Part shown: positions 1 through 7,458 of the stretch, in pieces
How the letters are laid out: the number at the start of each line of letters is the position of its first letter
Position numbering within the stretch: position 1 is the first letter of the stretch
Source of the DNA: Akkermansiaceae bacterium
GTDB lineage: Bacteria > Verrucomicrobiota > Verrucomicrobiia > Verrucomicrobiales > Akkermansiaceae
Assembly: GCA_011524615.1 (NCBI GenBank)
Contig: WTJZ01000075.1
Coordinates: forward strand, 1 to 10,110
Length of the DNA: 10,110 nucleotides
Direction of reading: 5' to 3'
Position numbers and translations under genes: made by a program
Notes under the pieces: model-generated
What the model was told of the DNA's origin: nothing
The model's input: the letters and a program-made list of their open reading frames with translations, nothing else
Database searches by the model: none

Positions 1-7
1 CAACCTG

Positions 8-2104
8 CTAATAAGACGCACCTGCGTCTGTCGTTAAGATAAATTGGTCTAGCTCCAGCCCAGCCTCGCGTCGTCGAATCTGGATCGTATATACGCCCGC
101 AGTGTCGATTACGAGGGTCTCGGTCTCATTATTATCCCAGGTCCATTCGCTACTGATTCCGGTATTGACCTGTCCTACGAGTGTTCCGTTCGCCCCGAAG
201 AAGAAGGAGTCATCGGAGCTGGTCAGAGCGCGAAAGCGAGGATGGATGTAATAGGTCCCGGGGGTAGTGAATTGGACTTGGTAGGACAACTCAGCAGCAC
301 TCTCCCATACTGCTACTGAGCCCGAGGTGGTTGTCTGATAGGATACCTCATCGTTCACGGTAGACCACGATGTCGAATCCCCATTATCTGCGCTCGCGTG
401 GTATGCTTCTGCCTCGATGACGACGACTCCGCCCGACTCGACAAAGACATCTTCTGGGGGCAATGGAGGCTCAACGGGGCTCTCCTCATGATGATCACTA
501 TCCGCCACCTCGACGACATAAAAGGCACGCGTCCCATCCGTAATCACCTCTTGAGCCAACAGCTCCTCTCTGGAGATCTCCACGTGTTGTACCCCTGAGG
601 ATGTAGCCCGCTGAGAGGGAGAGAATAAGGTCCATTCTCCATCTCCATCCGTTACATAGACATTGAGGTATTCACCAGCATTCGCCTCGACAGCGAGGGA
701 CACCTCTGCACTAGAGACCTCGATATCAGTCTCACTCCCCCGTTCAATCGTCTCGGGGACAGTGTGCATGAGTTGTGAGAAGTCATGGCCTGTCAATTCA
801 GAAGCCGTCTCAGGTAATAAGACAGGGGTAAACGGCGTGCTAGGCTCGAGATCAGACACGATCTCATATCCCCCCGCTAATGCTGAGAGATCATCCCCGA
901 TACTCACATTACTCGTATAGAACTCATTCCCCTGCACCATTGCAAAGGTCGCATCCGCCTCTACAGCGAGTAATGTCTCTCCATTCTCGTTATAGATCTT
1001 ATTATGCACCAGGACGGTATTGATAGGGGGATCATCATACCCCTTGTTCTCCCCCATATTGAGGGAGAGGCTACAGTTCACAATCACATTTCCCTCTACA
1101 AGAGTGTTCTCTACCCCTTCGTACTGGTTATCTGTACGTCCGTATTCCCCATCCATGATACAGAGCGCGGAGCGGAGACCTGTGCCATTCACCTCCTTGA
1201 TATAGTTATTACGGATAATATGCCCTGAGCCAATGACGCGAATCCCAGACTCTCTGGAGCTCCCCGTCCCGATGATGTAGTTCTCCTCGACAATACAATC
1301 CCGTCCATGACGTAAGGTGATCTGGCCATCACAATCCTCTAATAAGTTCCCTCGATATCGATTCCCTCTACTCTTATTCGAGATCACCTCCATCTCACTC
1401 GCATCGCCCGATATCGCTTGGTAGAAATAATTATAGCTGATGTCACACTGCATCTCGTAGGCCTGACGTGAGCTATCGGAGACTCGGATGGCTTCATAAC
1501 CATTGTCTCCTAACTCAGTTCGGGGACCAAAGTAACAATACACCAAGCGATGCTCGCGCGTAGTCGTCACCTCATCCTCTTCTGTCGGCTTAATAAATAC
1601 GGTCGCATTGAGACTAGTCTTCCCCTCAAAGCTGCATCGACTGACTTCGTGATGATACCCCTCGATAAACAGCCAGTTCGCATCGGTAACAGCACTGTTG
1701 TTACAATCTAAGAACTGACAATTATGAAGCGTGATATTCCGAGAATGTTCCTCAAACTTGATGATGCCTTCCTTCTGTAATGGCCCAGCCTGATCTGTAA
1801 AAGAGAGACCAGCCACGATGCCATACTGCCCATCTAAGATCAGACGGGTACTGCCTGTGAACTGTACAGTCCCTGCGGTACTGGCGTATACTTTCGCAGG
1901 ATTGCTAGCCGTACCATTGAACTGTAAGACGACATCTACCGAGTCATAATCGCCAGCGAGAATCACAACCTCGTCTCCGGCTGACAGAGTAGGTAAGCTC
2001 AGAAAGTCAGCAGAAGACTGAATGAGATACTGATCTGCACTCAATGAAGATAACAAAAGAGCGCCTATCCCAATAAGATGCGTAATCAGCTTAATAATAT
2101 ACAT
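8..2104 (-). CDS. Secreted PL6-family polysaccharide lyase (alginate lyase / chondroitinase-B type) with C-terminal carbohydrate-binding-like module
   Basis: 698 residues, complete, stop TAG. Residues 1-23 form a signal peptide (Lys5, hydrophobic core, cleavage near LSA-DQ), so it is exported. Residues 24-425 show the right-handed beta-helix pattern of PL6: repeated short strands with N-G-N-x-I turns. The PL6 core is clear: EMEVISNKS at 237-245 and ITLRHG at 262-267. Lys244 and Arg265 match the catalytic base and acid (Lys250/Arg271 in Pedobacter chondroitinase B, same 21-residue spacing), and Glu237/Glu239 match its calcium ligands. These enzymes cleave uronate-containing chains by beta-elimination; alginate or dermatan/chondroitin cannot be separated by eye. 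Residues 440-536 are an unrecognised beta-rich segment, 538-551 an acidic Pro-rich linker, and 555-692 a beta-sandwich (VVVIEAEAYHA at the start, LELDQFILTTD at the end) like CBM6/35 or GH115 C-terminal modules. AGGAA lies 8 nt before the ATG. It follows pyrD by 150 bp, so it probably has its own promoter. Confidence 0.9.
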   Translation of the reverse strand: MYIIKLITHLIGIGALLLSSLSADQYLIQSSADFLSLPTLSAGDEVVILAGDYDSVDVVLQFNGTASNPAKVYASTAGTVQFTGSTRLILDGQYGIVAGLSFTDQAGPLQKEGIIKFEEHSRNITLHNCQFLDCNNSAVTDANWLFIEGYHHEVSRCSFEGKTSLNATVFIKPTEEDEVTTTREHRLVYCYFGPRTELGDNGYEAIRVSDSSRQAYEMQCDISYNYFYQAISGDASEMEVISNKSRGNRYRGNLLEDCDGQITLRHGRDCIVEENYIIGTGSSRESGIRVIGSGHIIRNNYIKEVNGTGLRSALCIMDGEYGRTDNQYEGVENTLVEGNVIVNCSLSLNMGENKGYDDPPINTVLVHNKIYNENGETLLAVEADATFAMVQGNEFYTSNVSIGDDLSALAGGYEIVSDLEPSTPFTPVLLPETASELTGHDFSQLMHTVPETIERGSETDIEVSSAEVSLAVEANAGEYLNVYVTDGDGEWTLFSPSQRATSSGVQHVEISREELLAQEVITDGTRAFYVVEVADSDHHEESPVEPPLPPEDVFVESGGVVVIEAEAYHASADNGDSTSWSTVNDEVSYQTTTSGSVAVWESAAELSYQVQFTTPGTYYIHPRFRALTSSDDSFFFGANGTLVGQVNTGISSEWTWDNNETETLVIDTAGVYTIQIRRREAGLELDQFILTTDAGASY

Positions 2105-2112
2105 CGGGGATG

Positions 2113-2117
2113 TTCCT
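2113..2117 (-). promoter_or_regulatory. Shine-Dalgarno site of the PL6 lyase
   Basis: AGGAA on the minus strand with an 8-nt spacer to the ATG at 2104. It fixes the lyase start and is one of the few good ribosome sites in this window. Confidence 0.6.
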
Positions 2118-2254
2118 ACCTAGACTTCCCTCCATTGAAAAGCCTAAATACTCCGCCGCTATCACTACCGTACCCTCTAGGCTCCCTCCTATGAGCAAGC
2201 AGAGGATGGGGACGGAAATGAAAGATAAATGTCTAAGTGCAATACAGCGCTAGC

Positions 2255-3274
2255 CTAGAGCTTGATCGCGTCTACAGAGTCTCTAATCAGTTTAGGGCCA
2301 TTGTAGACAAAGCCGGTGTATAGCTGAACGAGCTTTGCGCCGGCATTGATCTTATCTGCGGCATCTCGTCCAGACATGATTCCTCCTACTCCAATGATCG
2401 GTACGCGTTCCCCCAATAGAGAATGGAAGTGTGCGATCACATTCGTAGACTTCTGCGTCGCAGGAGCTCCAGATAAGCCCCCTGCTTGGAGTGCATGCTG
2501 GTGAGTATTCACGGAGCCTCGGTCAATGGTCGTATTCGTCGCGATGAGACATTCTAGACCCTCGTCTAGGAACACCTTAGAGAGAGCATCGATATGCTCT
2601 GGGTCTAGATCTGGTGCTACCTTGAGCGCGATTGGTACATGCTTACCGTGCTCCTTTGCGAGTTTAGATTGTTCCTCGCGGAGTGCTCCTAAGAGCTTCT
2701 TAGTCTCCTCCTCGTTCTGCAGGTCTCTGAGACCAGGAGTATTAGGAGAGGAAAGGTTAACCGTAATGTAGTCCGCATGAGCATAGCCCTCACGAAGACA
2801 GATCAGATAATCATCCGTAGCCTTTTCATTAGGAGTGACCTTATTCTTACCGATGTTCAGACCTACGATCCCTTTGTATGTTTTACTCTTCTGAATGTTT
2901 TCGACCCCAGCCTTGATCCCTGGGTTATTGAAGCCCATGCGGTTAATGAGAGCGCTGTGCTCTGGGAGTCTGAACATTCTAGGCTTAGGGTTACCGTCCT
3001 GTGGTTTCGGAGTCAGAGTTCCGACTTCGACAAAGCCGAATCCGAGACGACCAAAGGCATCAATGGTGTCACCATGCTTATCCATTCCAGCAGCTAATCC
3101 GACAGGGTTTGGGAACTCGAGTCCCATGCACGTTACGGGCTTCTCCAGAGGCTTAGGCGTAAAGGGCGCTAAGAGAGAAGCCTTTTCCATCATTCTAAGT
3201 TTTTCCAGTGTGAACTCGTGTGCTTGCTCGGGTTCCATGGAAAAGAGGTAGCGTTTCGCTAGAGGATAGATCAT
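2255..3274 (-). CDS. pyrD: Dihydroorotate dehydrogenase (quinone), class 2
   Basis: Oxidises dihydroorotate to orotate, the fourth step of de novo UMP synthesis, using FMN and passing electrons to membrane quinone. 339 residues from the ATG at 3274. I chose this start because MIYPLAKRYLFSMEPEQAHE aligns end to end with the start of E. coli PyrD (336 aa), including the N-terminal helices that make class 2 enzymes membrane-associated. The frame also stays open to a TTG at 3337, adding 21 unlikely residues. Visible family motifs: LAAGMDK (60-66), INRMGFNN (110-117), the catalytic-serine segment NLSSPNTPGLR (173-183), FMN-binding Lys218 in LKVAPDL, ATNTT (245-249), IGVGGI (294-299) and LYTGF (318-322). 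It lies 47 nt after the stop of the DOMON-like gene, probably in the same transcript. No clear ribosome site or U-tract terminator is visible. Confidence 0.96.
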   Translation of the reverse strand: MIYPLAKRYLFSMEPEQAHEFTLEKLRMMEKASLLAPFTPKPLEKPVTCMGLEFPNPVGLAAGMDKHGDTIDAFGRLGFGFVEVGTLTPKPQDGNPKPRMFRLPEHSALINRMGFNNPGIKAGVENIQKSKTYKGIVGLNIGKNKVTPNEKATDDYLICLREGYAHADYITVNLSSPNTPGLRDLQNEEETKKLLGALREEQSKLAKEHGKHVPIALKVAPDLDPEHIDALSKVFLDEGLECLIATNTTIDRGSVNTHQHALQAGGLSGAPATQKSTNVIAHFHSLLGERVPIIGVGGIMSGRDAADKINAGAKLVQLYTGFVYNGPKLIRDSVDAIKL

Positions 3275-3321
3275 AGTAACGTGTTGTAGCGTGAAGGATG
3301 TACGTGGAGGACGCTCGTTCG

Positions 3322-3834
3322 TCAACCCTCGATCCAAAAATTACGTGCAAAAACGCTCGGTTGGTGAAAGTCCGCCTGATTACCACTTAATCTAATCATG
3401 CTGAGGTACTGGTATTCTGGGCTATTGATGATCGCTGTGACATTCCCCCGCCACTGAGAGCGAGGCCCCAGATAACGCTCTAGGCCATCCAGCCCGATAC
3501 TGATGCGTAACTCCTCTGGATCGCTCTGCACATCAAGCAAGGAGAGATCAAACTGCGAGTCTAACTCTCTGACATCCGAGAACCCTTGTATCCACCACGC
3601 TCCATTAGGCGCTAGATTGACCTCGAGATACGCCCTCCCCGCAATGAAGTATTCAGCCACATCCCACCGCCATAACTCAGGGGTAAACTCTCCAGCAACA
3701 GCCTCTGGATGGCAACGACTACCGGAGGGGAATACGGCTCTAAACTCGAGTCGGTTCTGCTCTACGGAGAGTAAATACTGGACAGAGGTCTCACTCGGTT
3801 GCCCGTTCCACTGACGATCTAGGCTCTGCATCAT
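3322..3834 (-). CDS. DOMON-like carbohydrate-binding-fold protein of unknown function
   Basis: 170 residues, no signal peptide or membrane segment, so apparently cytoplasmic. The central part (about 50-90) reads TPELWRWDVAEYFIAG followed by AYLEVNLAPNGAWWIQGFSD. This matches the cytosolic DOMON-like family related to CBM9 beta-sandwiches: an ELW...D.aE.F strand pair, then YlEvn.aPnG.W. The C-terminal third (LRISIGLDGLERYL, then NVTAIINS, then YLSMIRLSG) fits the remaining strands of the same sandwich. The family's ligand is not established; heme or sugar is known only for secreted DOMON domains. The start codon lies 1 nt after the stop of the upstream hydrolase, and a second ATG follows directly, so translational coupling is likely. 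No Shine-Dalgarno is visible. Position between the hydrolase gene and pyrD suggests co-transcription but not a shared pathway. Confidence 0.75.
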   Translation of the reverse strand: MMQSLDRQWNGQPSETSVQYLLSVEQNRLEFRAVFPSGSRCHPEAVAGEFTPELWRWDVAEYFIAGRAYLEVNLAPNGAWWIQGFSDVRELDSQFDLSLLDVQSDPEELRISIGLDGLERYLGPRSQWRGNVTAIINSPEYQYLSMIRLSGNQADFHQPSVFARNFWIEG

Positions 3835-3835
3835 A

Positions 3836-4651
3836 CTAGAAGAGACTCGGTTGCTCCCACTTCACGGGTGCTGTCGGAATGGGTTCTGGGACTTCTAACC
3901 ACTGGGTTGGCTCCGCTTGGCTTGAGATTTCGTACTCGATACCTGGAGGCATCTCTTGCATGAGCTGAATGATACACTCTGGGGTATTACAATCACTACT
4001 CAGATGCCCAAAGACGAGCTTATGCATACCATGACTACGTAAGTGCGTCACGAGCTGGATGGCTTGTTCATTAGACAGGTGACCATGACGTGAAGAGATC
4101 CGTTGCTTGATCGACCACGGTCTTTTGGTATCTAACTCCAGTAATCTGACATCATAATTAGACTCTAGGTATAACATCTCTACTCCCTCTAGTCTCTTCG
4201 CTAAACTCTCTGAGACATATCCTAGATCCGTCATGACCGCGAACTTTACATACTCATGGGTGAAGATATAGCCCACTGGGTCTGTAGCATCATGAGGAAT
4301 ACGAATCGCCTCGACGCTGAAGGACCCCACAGTAAAGACCTGACCTGGCTCAAAGACACTCCATTGGGCCTCGAGCTTGAGATGATTACAGAGATACTCA
4401 TGGGTGAGAGCACTGACATAGACCGGGACTGGGTGCTTCTTTAGGAAGACCTTGAGCCCTCCGATGTGGTCCTTGTGCTCATGTGTAATGAAGATCCCCT
4501 TGATCCGCTCCGGAGCTACTCCGATCGAGTTTAATCTCTGTGTGATCTGCTTAGCAGAGAGTCCAGCATCCATCATCCAATACCCCAGCTTCTCTGAGCC
4601 GAAGACGACACAGTTTCCAGAACTACCGCTGCCAAGTACAGATAACTTCAT
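3836..4651 (-). CDS. MBL-fold metallo-hydrolase, WalJ/YycJ-like
   Basis: 271-residue cytoplasmic protein of the metallo-beta-lactamase superfamily. It starts with the family's MKLSVLGSGSSGN and has the dinuclear metal signature THEHKDH (56-62: His57, His59, Asp61, His62), His120 in IPHDA, Asp142 in MTDLG and His216 in FGHLS. The segment SSRHGHLSNEQA (186-197) is typical of YycJ/WalJ. B. subtilis YycJ has been linked to 5'-exonuclease activity and the WalKR neighbourhood; no walKR genes are seen here, so the role is inferred to be a nuclease/phosphodiesterase on nucleic acid with an unknown substrate. The last 30 residues (PEPIPTAPVKWEQPSLF) are a Pro-rich tail beyond the usual domain. It is the first gene of the leftward hydrolase, DOMON-like, pyrD cluster. 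No good ribosome site precedes the ATG. Confidence 0.88.
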   Translation of the reverse strand: MKLSVLGSGSSGNCVVFGSEKLGYWMMDAGLSAKQITQRLNSIGVAPERIKGIFITHEHKDHIGGLKVFLKKHPVPVYVSALTHEYLCNHLKLEAQWSVFEPGQVFTVGSFSVEAIRIPHDATDPVGYIFTHEYVKFAVMTDLGYVSESLAKRLEGVEMLYLESNYDVRLLELDTKRPWSIKQRISSRHGHLSNEQAIQLVTHLRSHGMHKLVFGHLSSDCNTPECIIQLMQEMPPGIEYEISSQAEPTQWLEVPEPIPTAPVKWEQPSLF

Positions 4652-4714
4652 ATTAACTAAGAGGGACGAGAGTCTACGCCCGATCTGAGATGGGTCACGT
4701 CTTTTCTCTCAGAA

Positions 4715-4720
4715 ATTCTA
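4715..4720 (-). promoter_or_regulatory. Possible -10 box for the hydrolase-pyrD cluster
   Basis: On the minus strand TAGAAT (5 of 6 to TATAAT) lies about 64 nt before the hydrolase ATG. A poor -35 match (CTGCGA) stands 17 nt upstream. A second candidate, TATAAC, lies near 4745-4750. These are pattern matches only; the gap 4652-4845 must hold divergent promoters. Confidence 0.25.
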
Positions 4721-4796
4721 AGCACGAGGCTCCAGTCTCGCAGCGTTATACAGACAGCCGCGCCACCTAGCGACCTCTTCCGTAAAGGTAAAATTA

Positions 4797-4827
4797 TTGA
4801 AAACTCTAGTTGCCCTCTCTCTATTCT
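4797..4827 (+). promoter_or_regulatory. Possible promoter of the DUF2452 gene
   Basis: TTGAAA (4797-4802) lies 19 nt before TATTCT (4822-4827). The spacing is long and the -10 matches only 4 of 6, so this is a weak call supported mainly by its place just before the gene. Confidence 0.2.
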
Positions 4828-4845
4828 GAGCGAGGTTCTATAGAT

Positions 4846-5265
4846 ATGGATAGCGAATCTCTCAGTACTCCTAATAAAGGAGCATTCATGCCCTACCCGG
4901 TCTCGACCTTGAGCCCCAAGATCGTGCCGAATGATCTTACGAACTTCAAGACCAGAGGCATCAGTAAGGTAGAGAGAGAACTCGAGCAAAAGCTCGTCGA
5001 GATGCGAGAGCAGTACATCAAGACTATCGATCAGTTCAATTGGAATAAGCTCATCTACGAGGCCGAGATCAACTTCGAGCCAGTCATAGGGCAAATCTAC
5101 TACCTCTATGATATCAGGGGGAAGCACACGCTCTCCATGATCTCACCAGAGGACTGGATCTACCCTGCTCTAGGCCAGTTCCGTCTCAATGCTGATCAAC
5201 AGTGGGAAATCATCGAACTCGCAGATAACATCGATAAGGAACGTATCTTCCAAGCGAACGCTTAA
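4846..5265 (+). CDS. DUF2452 family protein (C1orf50-like), function unknown
   Basis: 139 residues, cytoplasmic, no membrane segment. The family pattern is plain: AFMPYPVSTLSPKI near the start, a charged helical stretch likely to form a coiled coil (about residues 38-72, KVERELEQKLVEMREQYIKT), then the most conserved part, GQIYYLYDIRGKHTLSMISP (82-101), and a final LGQFRLNADQQWE. The same IYYLY...SIISP.EW...LG.(Y/F)+L order is found in eukaryotic C1orf50. No biochemical function is known to me. Start choice: ATG at 4846 (CGAGG 10 nt upstream) keeps the STPNKGAF stretch, which resembles the N-terminus of bacterial relatives. An in-frame ATG at 4888 has a much stronger ribosome site and would give 125 residues; a TTG at 4810 is unlikely. 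The gene stands alone and converges on lysA. Confidence 0.8.
   Translation: MDSESLSTPNKGAFMPYPVSTLSPKIVPNDLTNFKTRGISKVERELEQKLVEMREQYIKTIDQFNWNKLIYEAEINFEPVIGQIYYLYDIRGKHTLSMISPEDWIYPALGQFRLNADQQWEIIELADNIDKERIFQANA
4877..4882 (+). promoter_or_regulatory. Strong Shine-Dalgarno inside the DUF2452 reading frame
   Basis: AAGGAG, 5 nt before the in-frame ATG at 4888. It is the best ribosome site in the window and favours a start 14 codons downstream of the one annotated, or a second start. Confidence 0.45.
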
Positions 5266-5302
5266 CTTCATCAGGAGTTATCCCTTTTTGGCACCTGAAA
5301 CT

Positions 5303-5317
5303 GGAGCATCATGCTCC
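5303..5317. repeat. Perfect short palindrome between convergent genes
   Basis: GGAGCAT, one central C, then ATGCTCC. As RNA it would fold as a GGAGC/GCTCC hairpin with a 5-nt loop. It has no U-tract on either side, so it is not a standard terminator. It lies 38 nt after the DUF2452 stop and 12 nt from the lysA terminator, and could mark a 3' end for the DUF2452 transcript. Confidence 0.4.
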
Positions 5318-5325
5318 TACCCTGC

Positions 5326-5356
5326 AAAAAAGGCTCACCCTGTCAGAGTGAGCCTT
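5326..5356 (-). terminator. Rho-independent terminator of lysA
   Basis: On the minus strand AAGGCTCAC, a 9-nt loop, then GTGAGCCTT form a perfect 9-bp stem, followed directly by a T-run (the A-run at 5326-5331 on the plus strand). It begins 27 nt after the lysA stop. The plus-strand side lacks a T-run, so it serves lysA and not the DUF2452 gene. Confidence 0.85.
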
Positions 5357-5383
5357 AATAGAAAGAGAGAGTATCCGAACTAC

Positions 5384-6682
5384 TTATCCGTTGAGCGCCT
5401 CGAGCTCATCTTCGATCAGTTCCTCGAGTACTTGACGTGGCTTGATCACCTTAGCGTCTTCTCCGTTCACAAGGATCTCTGCTGGATATGGGCGCGTGTT
5501 GTAGTTAGACGCCATCACGAAGCCATAGGCTCCTGCACTCATGAGCGCGATAAAGTCACCTGGCTGTACATTTGGCAGTTCACGGTTCTGACAGAAGAAG
5601 TCGCCTGATTCACAGACTGGTCCTACGATATCCATCAACACCTTTTCGTCGTACTGCTCTTTGACAGGAACGATCTCATGGTGTCCCTCATAGAGAGCTG
5701 GACGGATGAGGTCATTCATTGCTCCATCAACGATCTTAAAGGTCTTTGCTGATCCCTTCTTCTCGTAGAGACACTTCGTAATCATCACACCAGCGTTACC
5801 AACCATGTATCGACCTGGTTCGAGGAGGATCTTGAGTCCACTCTCCTTGAGAGTCGGCACGATCTTCTCTGCATAGAGAGCTGGTGTCAGTGGACGATCT
5901 TCCTCTGACTGTTCCGTCCACCATGACTCAGGACCTGACGCGAGAGCGTCCTCATACACGATACCGATACCTCCACCGATAGAGAAGAATTCGATTCCGT
6001 ATGCTTCCTTCAGCTTCACAGCGAGAGGAGTAACCTTCTCGACCGCTTCGACGAATGGCTTCACAGACGTAAGCTGTGACCCGATGTGCATTTGTAAGCC
6101 CTTGAGGTGTACGTTCTCTAGCGCTGACGCACGCTCATAGACGCCTTCGATGTACTCGAAGTCTACCCCGAACTTATTCTCTGACTTACCAGTAGAGATA
6201 TACTTGTGCGTCTTAGCATCAACGTTTGGATTCACACGGACTGCAATTGGTGCCACTTTACCCATCGTCGCCGCGATGCGGTTGATCTCGATGAGCTCTT
6301 CCTCTGACTCCACGTTGAAGCAGTAGATCCCTTGCTCGATCGAGTAGCGAATCTCCTCTTCTGTCTTACCAACACCTGCGAAGGTACACTTACCTGGGTC
6401 TCCTCCAGCCTTGATCACACGGAAGAGTTCTCCTCCAGAAACGATATCAAAACCACTCCCTAATTCACGTAGGACATTGATCACAGAGAGGTTACTATTA
6501 GCCTTCACTGCGTATGCGATCTCGTGGTCAAGTCCAGCGAGCGCCTGACTCATCGCAAGGTAATTCTGACGAATCGTCCCTGCAGAATAAACATAGAGAG
6601 GTGACCCGTGCTCCGTTGTGAGCGCTTGTAAGTCTACATCCTCACAATGAAGCGAACCGTTTTTGTAGCTAAATTCGTGCAT
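5384..6682 (-). CDS. lysA: Diaminopimelate decarboxylase
   Basis: Decarboxylates meso-2,6-diaminopimelate to L-lysine, the last step of lysine synthesis; PLP-dependent, cytoplasmic, fold-type III (alanine-racemase-like barrel plus C-terminal beta domain). 432 residues, about the usual length. PLP lysine is Lys60 in YAVKANSN. Further family marks: GSGFDIVSGGE (75-85), RVNPNVD (149-155), KSENKFGV (166-173), HIGSQ (199-203), the phosphate-binding GGGIG (236-240), EPGR (288-291), the active-site GPVCESGD (354-361, Cys357 and Glu358 from the partner subunit) and AGAYG (383-387). The C-terminus is an acidic helix. It is a single-gene unit: an extended -10 promoter upstream and a strong terminator downstream. 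No lysine riboswitch fits in the 89-bp gap. No Shine-Dalgarno is visible before the ATG. Confidence 0.97.
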   Translation of the reverse strand: MHEFSYKNGSLHCEDVDLQALTTEHGSPLYVYSAGTIRQNYLAMSQALAGLDHEIAYAVKANSNLSVINVLRELGSGFDIVSGGELFRVIKAGGDPGKCTFAGVGKTEEEIRYSIEQGIYCFNVESEEELIEINRIAATMGKVAPIAVRVNPNVDAKTHKYISTGKSENKFGVDFEYIEGVYERASALENVHLKGLQMHIGSQLTSVKPFVEAVEKVTPLAVKLKEAYGIEFFSIGGGIGIVYEDALASGPESWWTEQSEEDRPLTPALYAEKIVPTLKESGLKILLEPGRYMVGNAGVMITKCLYEKKGSAKTFKIVDGAMNDLIRPALYEGHHEIVPVKEQYDEKVLMDIVGPVCESGDFFCQNRELPNVQPGDFIALMSAGAYGFVMASNYNTRPYPAEILVNGEDAKVIKPRQVLEELIEDELEALNG

Positions 6683-6727
6683 GGCAGGAACGTAGACTCA
6701 TCTAAGAAAACCGTGCAAGTGAAATCT

Positions 6728-6736
6728 ATTGTATCA
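6728..6736 (-). promoter_or_regulatory. Extended -10 promoter of lysA
   Basis: On the minus strand TGATACAAT combines the extended -10 TGn with TACAAT (5 of 6 to consensus). There is no recognisable -35, as is usual for extended -10 promoters. Transcription would begin near 6721, giving a leader of about 38 nt before the lysA ATG. Confidence 0.45.
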
Positions 6737-6771
6737 TCATGCTCCTGAGACACATCTAGATACAGACAGCA

Positions 6772-7458
6772 TTACAATCGGCTTTCCGCTTGGGACACCC
6801 ATTCTGGCACGGTCTCCACTACGTCACCTGTGACACATTCATCAAAGCTATCGGAAATCATGGTGCTCTCGAGATTAAACTCGATCGCATAGGCGCCATG
6901 CCGCTTAGCAAAGCTTACAAAGTCGTTGGCTGGGTACACATTCCCAGACGTCCCGATACAGAGAAAGAGATCACAGCGCCTTAACTCAGCCTCGATCTGA
7001 TCTAGTCCATATGGAATCTCGCCAAACCACACTATGTCAGGACGCATACGTCCCTGACAACGAGGACAACAGTCTGAGGACGTCAGATCCGTATCCCATA
7101 GAACGACTTCACCGCAGTCAAGACAACGAACCTTTCTCAACTCGCCGTGCATGTGGACCACCGAGGAGGCTCCTCCTCTCTCATGGAGATCGTCGACATT
7201 CTGCGTAACGACCGTCACATCTGCACTCTTCGCAAGCCGAGCGATCGCTCGGTGAGCAGCATTTGGCTGAACCTCGAACAATCCTGAGCGACGCGCATTA
7301 TAAAAGTCATACACCATTGATGGATTCGCATCAAAGGCCTCAGGTGTCGCCACCTCCTCGACACGGTAGCCATTCCATAACCCGTCCGATCCTCTAAAGG
7401 TCTGAATCCCAGACGGAGCAGAGATGCCTGCCCCTGTAAGTACAAATATCCGTTTCAT
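6772..7458 (-). CDS. cobB: NAD-dependent protein deacylase, sirtuin class III (CobB/SIRT5 type)
   Basis: Removes acyl groups from protein lysines using NAD+, releasing nicotinamide and O-acyl-ADP-ribose; cytoplasmic. 228 residues from the ATG at 7458 (MKRIFVLTGAGIS); the open frame upstream to 7560 overlaps the neighbour and has no family match. Motifs: NAD-binding GAGIS (9-13) and FRG (21-23), YNAR (53-56), TQNVDDLHERG (85-95), catalytic His104 in HMHGEL, zinc cysteines 112/115 and 131/134, PDIVWFGE (140-147), and CIGTS (167-171). Tyr53 and Arg56 fit the Y-x-x-R pair that in CobB and SIRT5 binds the acidic end of succinyl or malonyl groups, so desuccinylase/demalonylase activity is likely besides deacetylation. 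The start ATG overlaps the stop of the upstream YkuD-domain gene (TAATG), implying coupled translation. A physiological link with that enzyme is not evident. Confidence 0.93.
   Translation of the reverse strand: MKRIFVLTGAGISAPSGIQTFRGSDGLWNGYRVEEVATPEAFDANPSMVYDFYNARRSGLFEVQPNAAHRAIARLAKSADVTVVTQNVDDLHERGGASSVVHMHGELRKVRCLDCGEVVLWDTDLTSSDCCPRCQGRMRPDIVWFGEIPYGLDQIEAELRRCDLFLCIGTSGNVYPANDFVSFAKRHGAYAIEFNLESTMISDSFDECVTGDVVETVPEWVSQAESRL

Noticed and set aside
2175..2260. Inverted repeat CTCTAGGCT / AGCCTAGAG around the pyrD 3' end
   Set aside because: The arms are 68 nt apart, one arm overlaps the stop codon, and there is no T-run, so it is not a convincing terminator or operator.
3275..3337. 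21-residue N-terminal extension of PyrD from TTG 3337
   Set aside because: It overlaps the upstream gene, has no ribosome site, and E. coli PyrD aligns from the ATG at 3274.
4657..5127. Long minus-strand open frame (156 codons) opposite the DUF2452 gene
   Set aside because: It lies antisense to a gene with clear family conservation, has no recognisable domain, and covers the divergent promoter region.
5189..5608. Plus-strand open frame running from the end of the DUF2452 gene into lysA
   Set aside because: It passes through the terminator hairpin and antisense to the lysA 3' end, with no protein-like pattern.
5308..6746. 11-bp direct repeat ATCATGCTCCT flanking lysA (5308-5318 and 6736-6746)
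   Set aside because: About a dozen 11-bp repeats are expected by chance in 10 kb, and no other sign of a mobile unit is present.
6683..6771. Possible lysine riboswitch upstream of lysA
   Set aside because: The gap is 89 bp, the predicted leader is about 38 nt, and the conserved lysine-riboswitch core is not seen.
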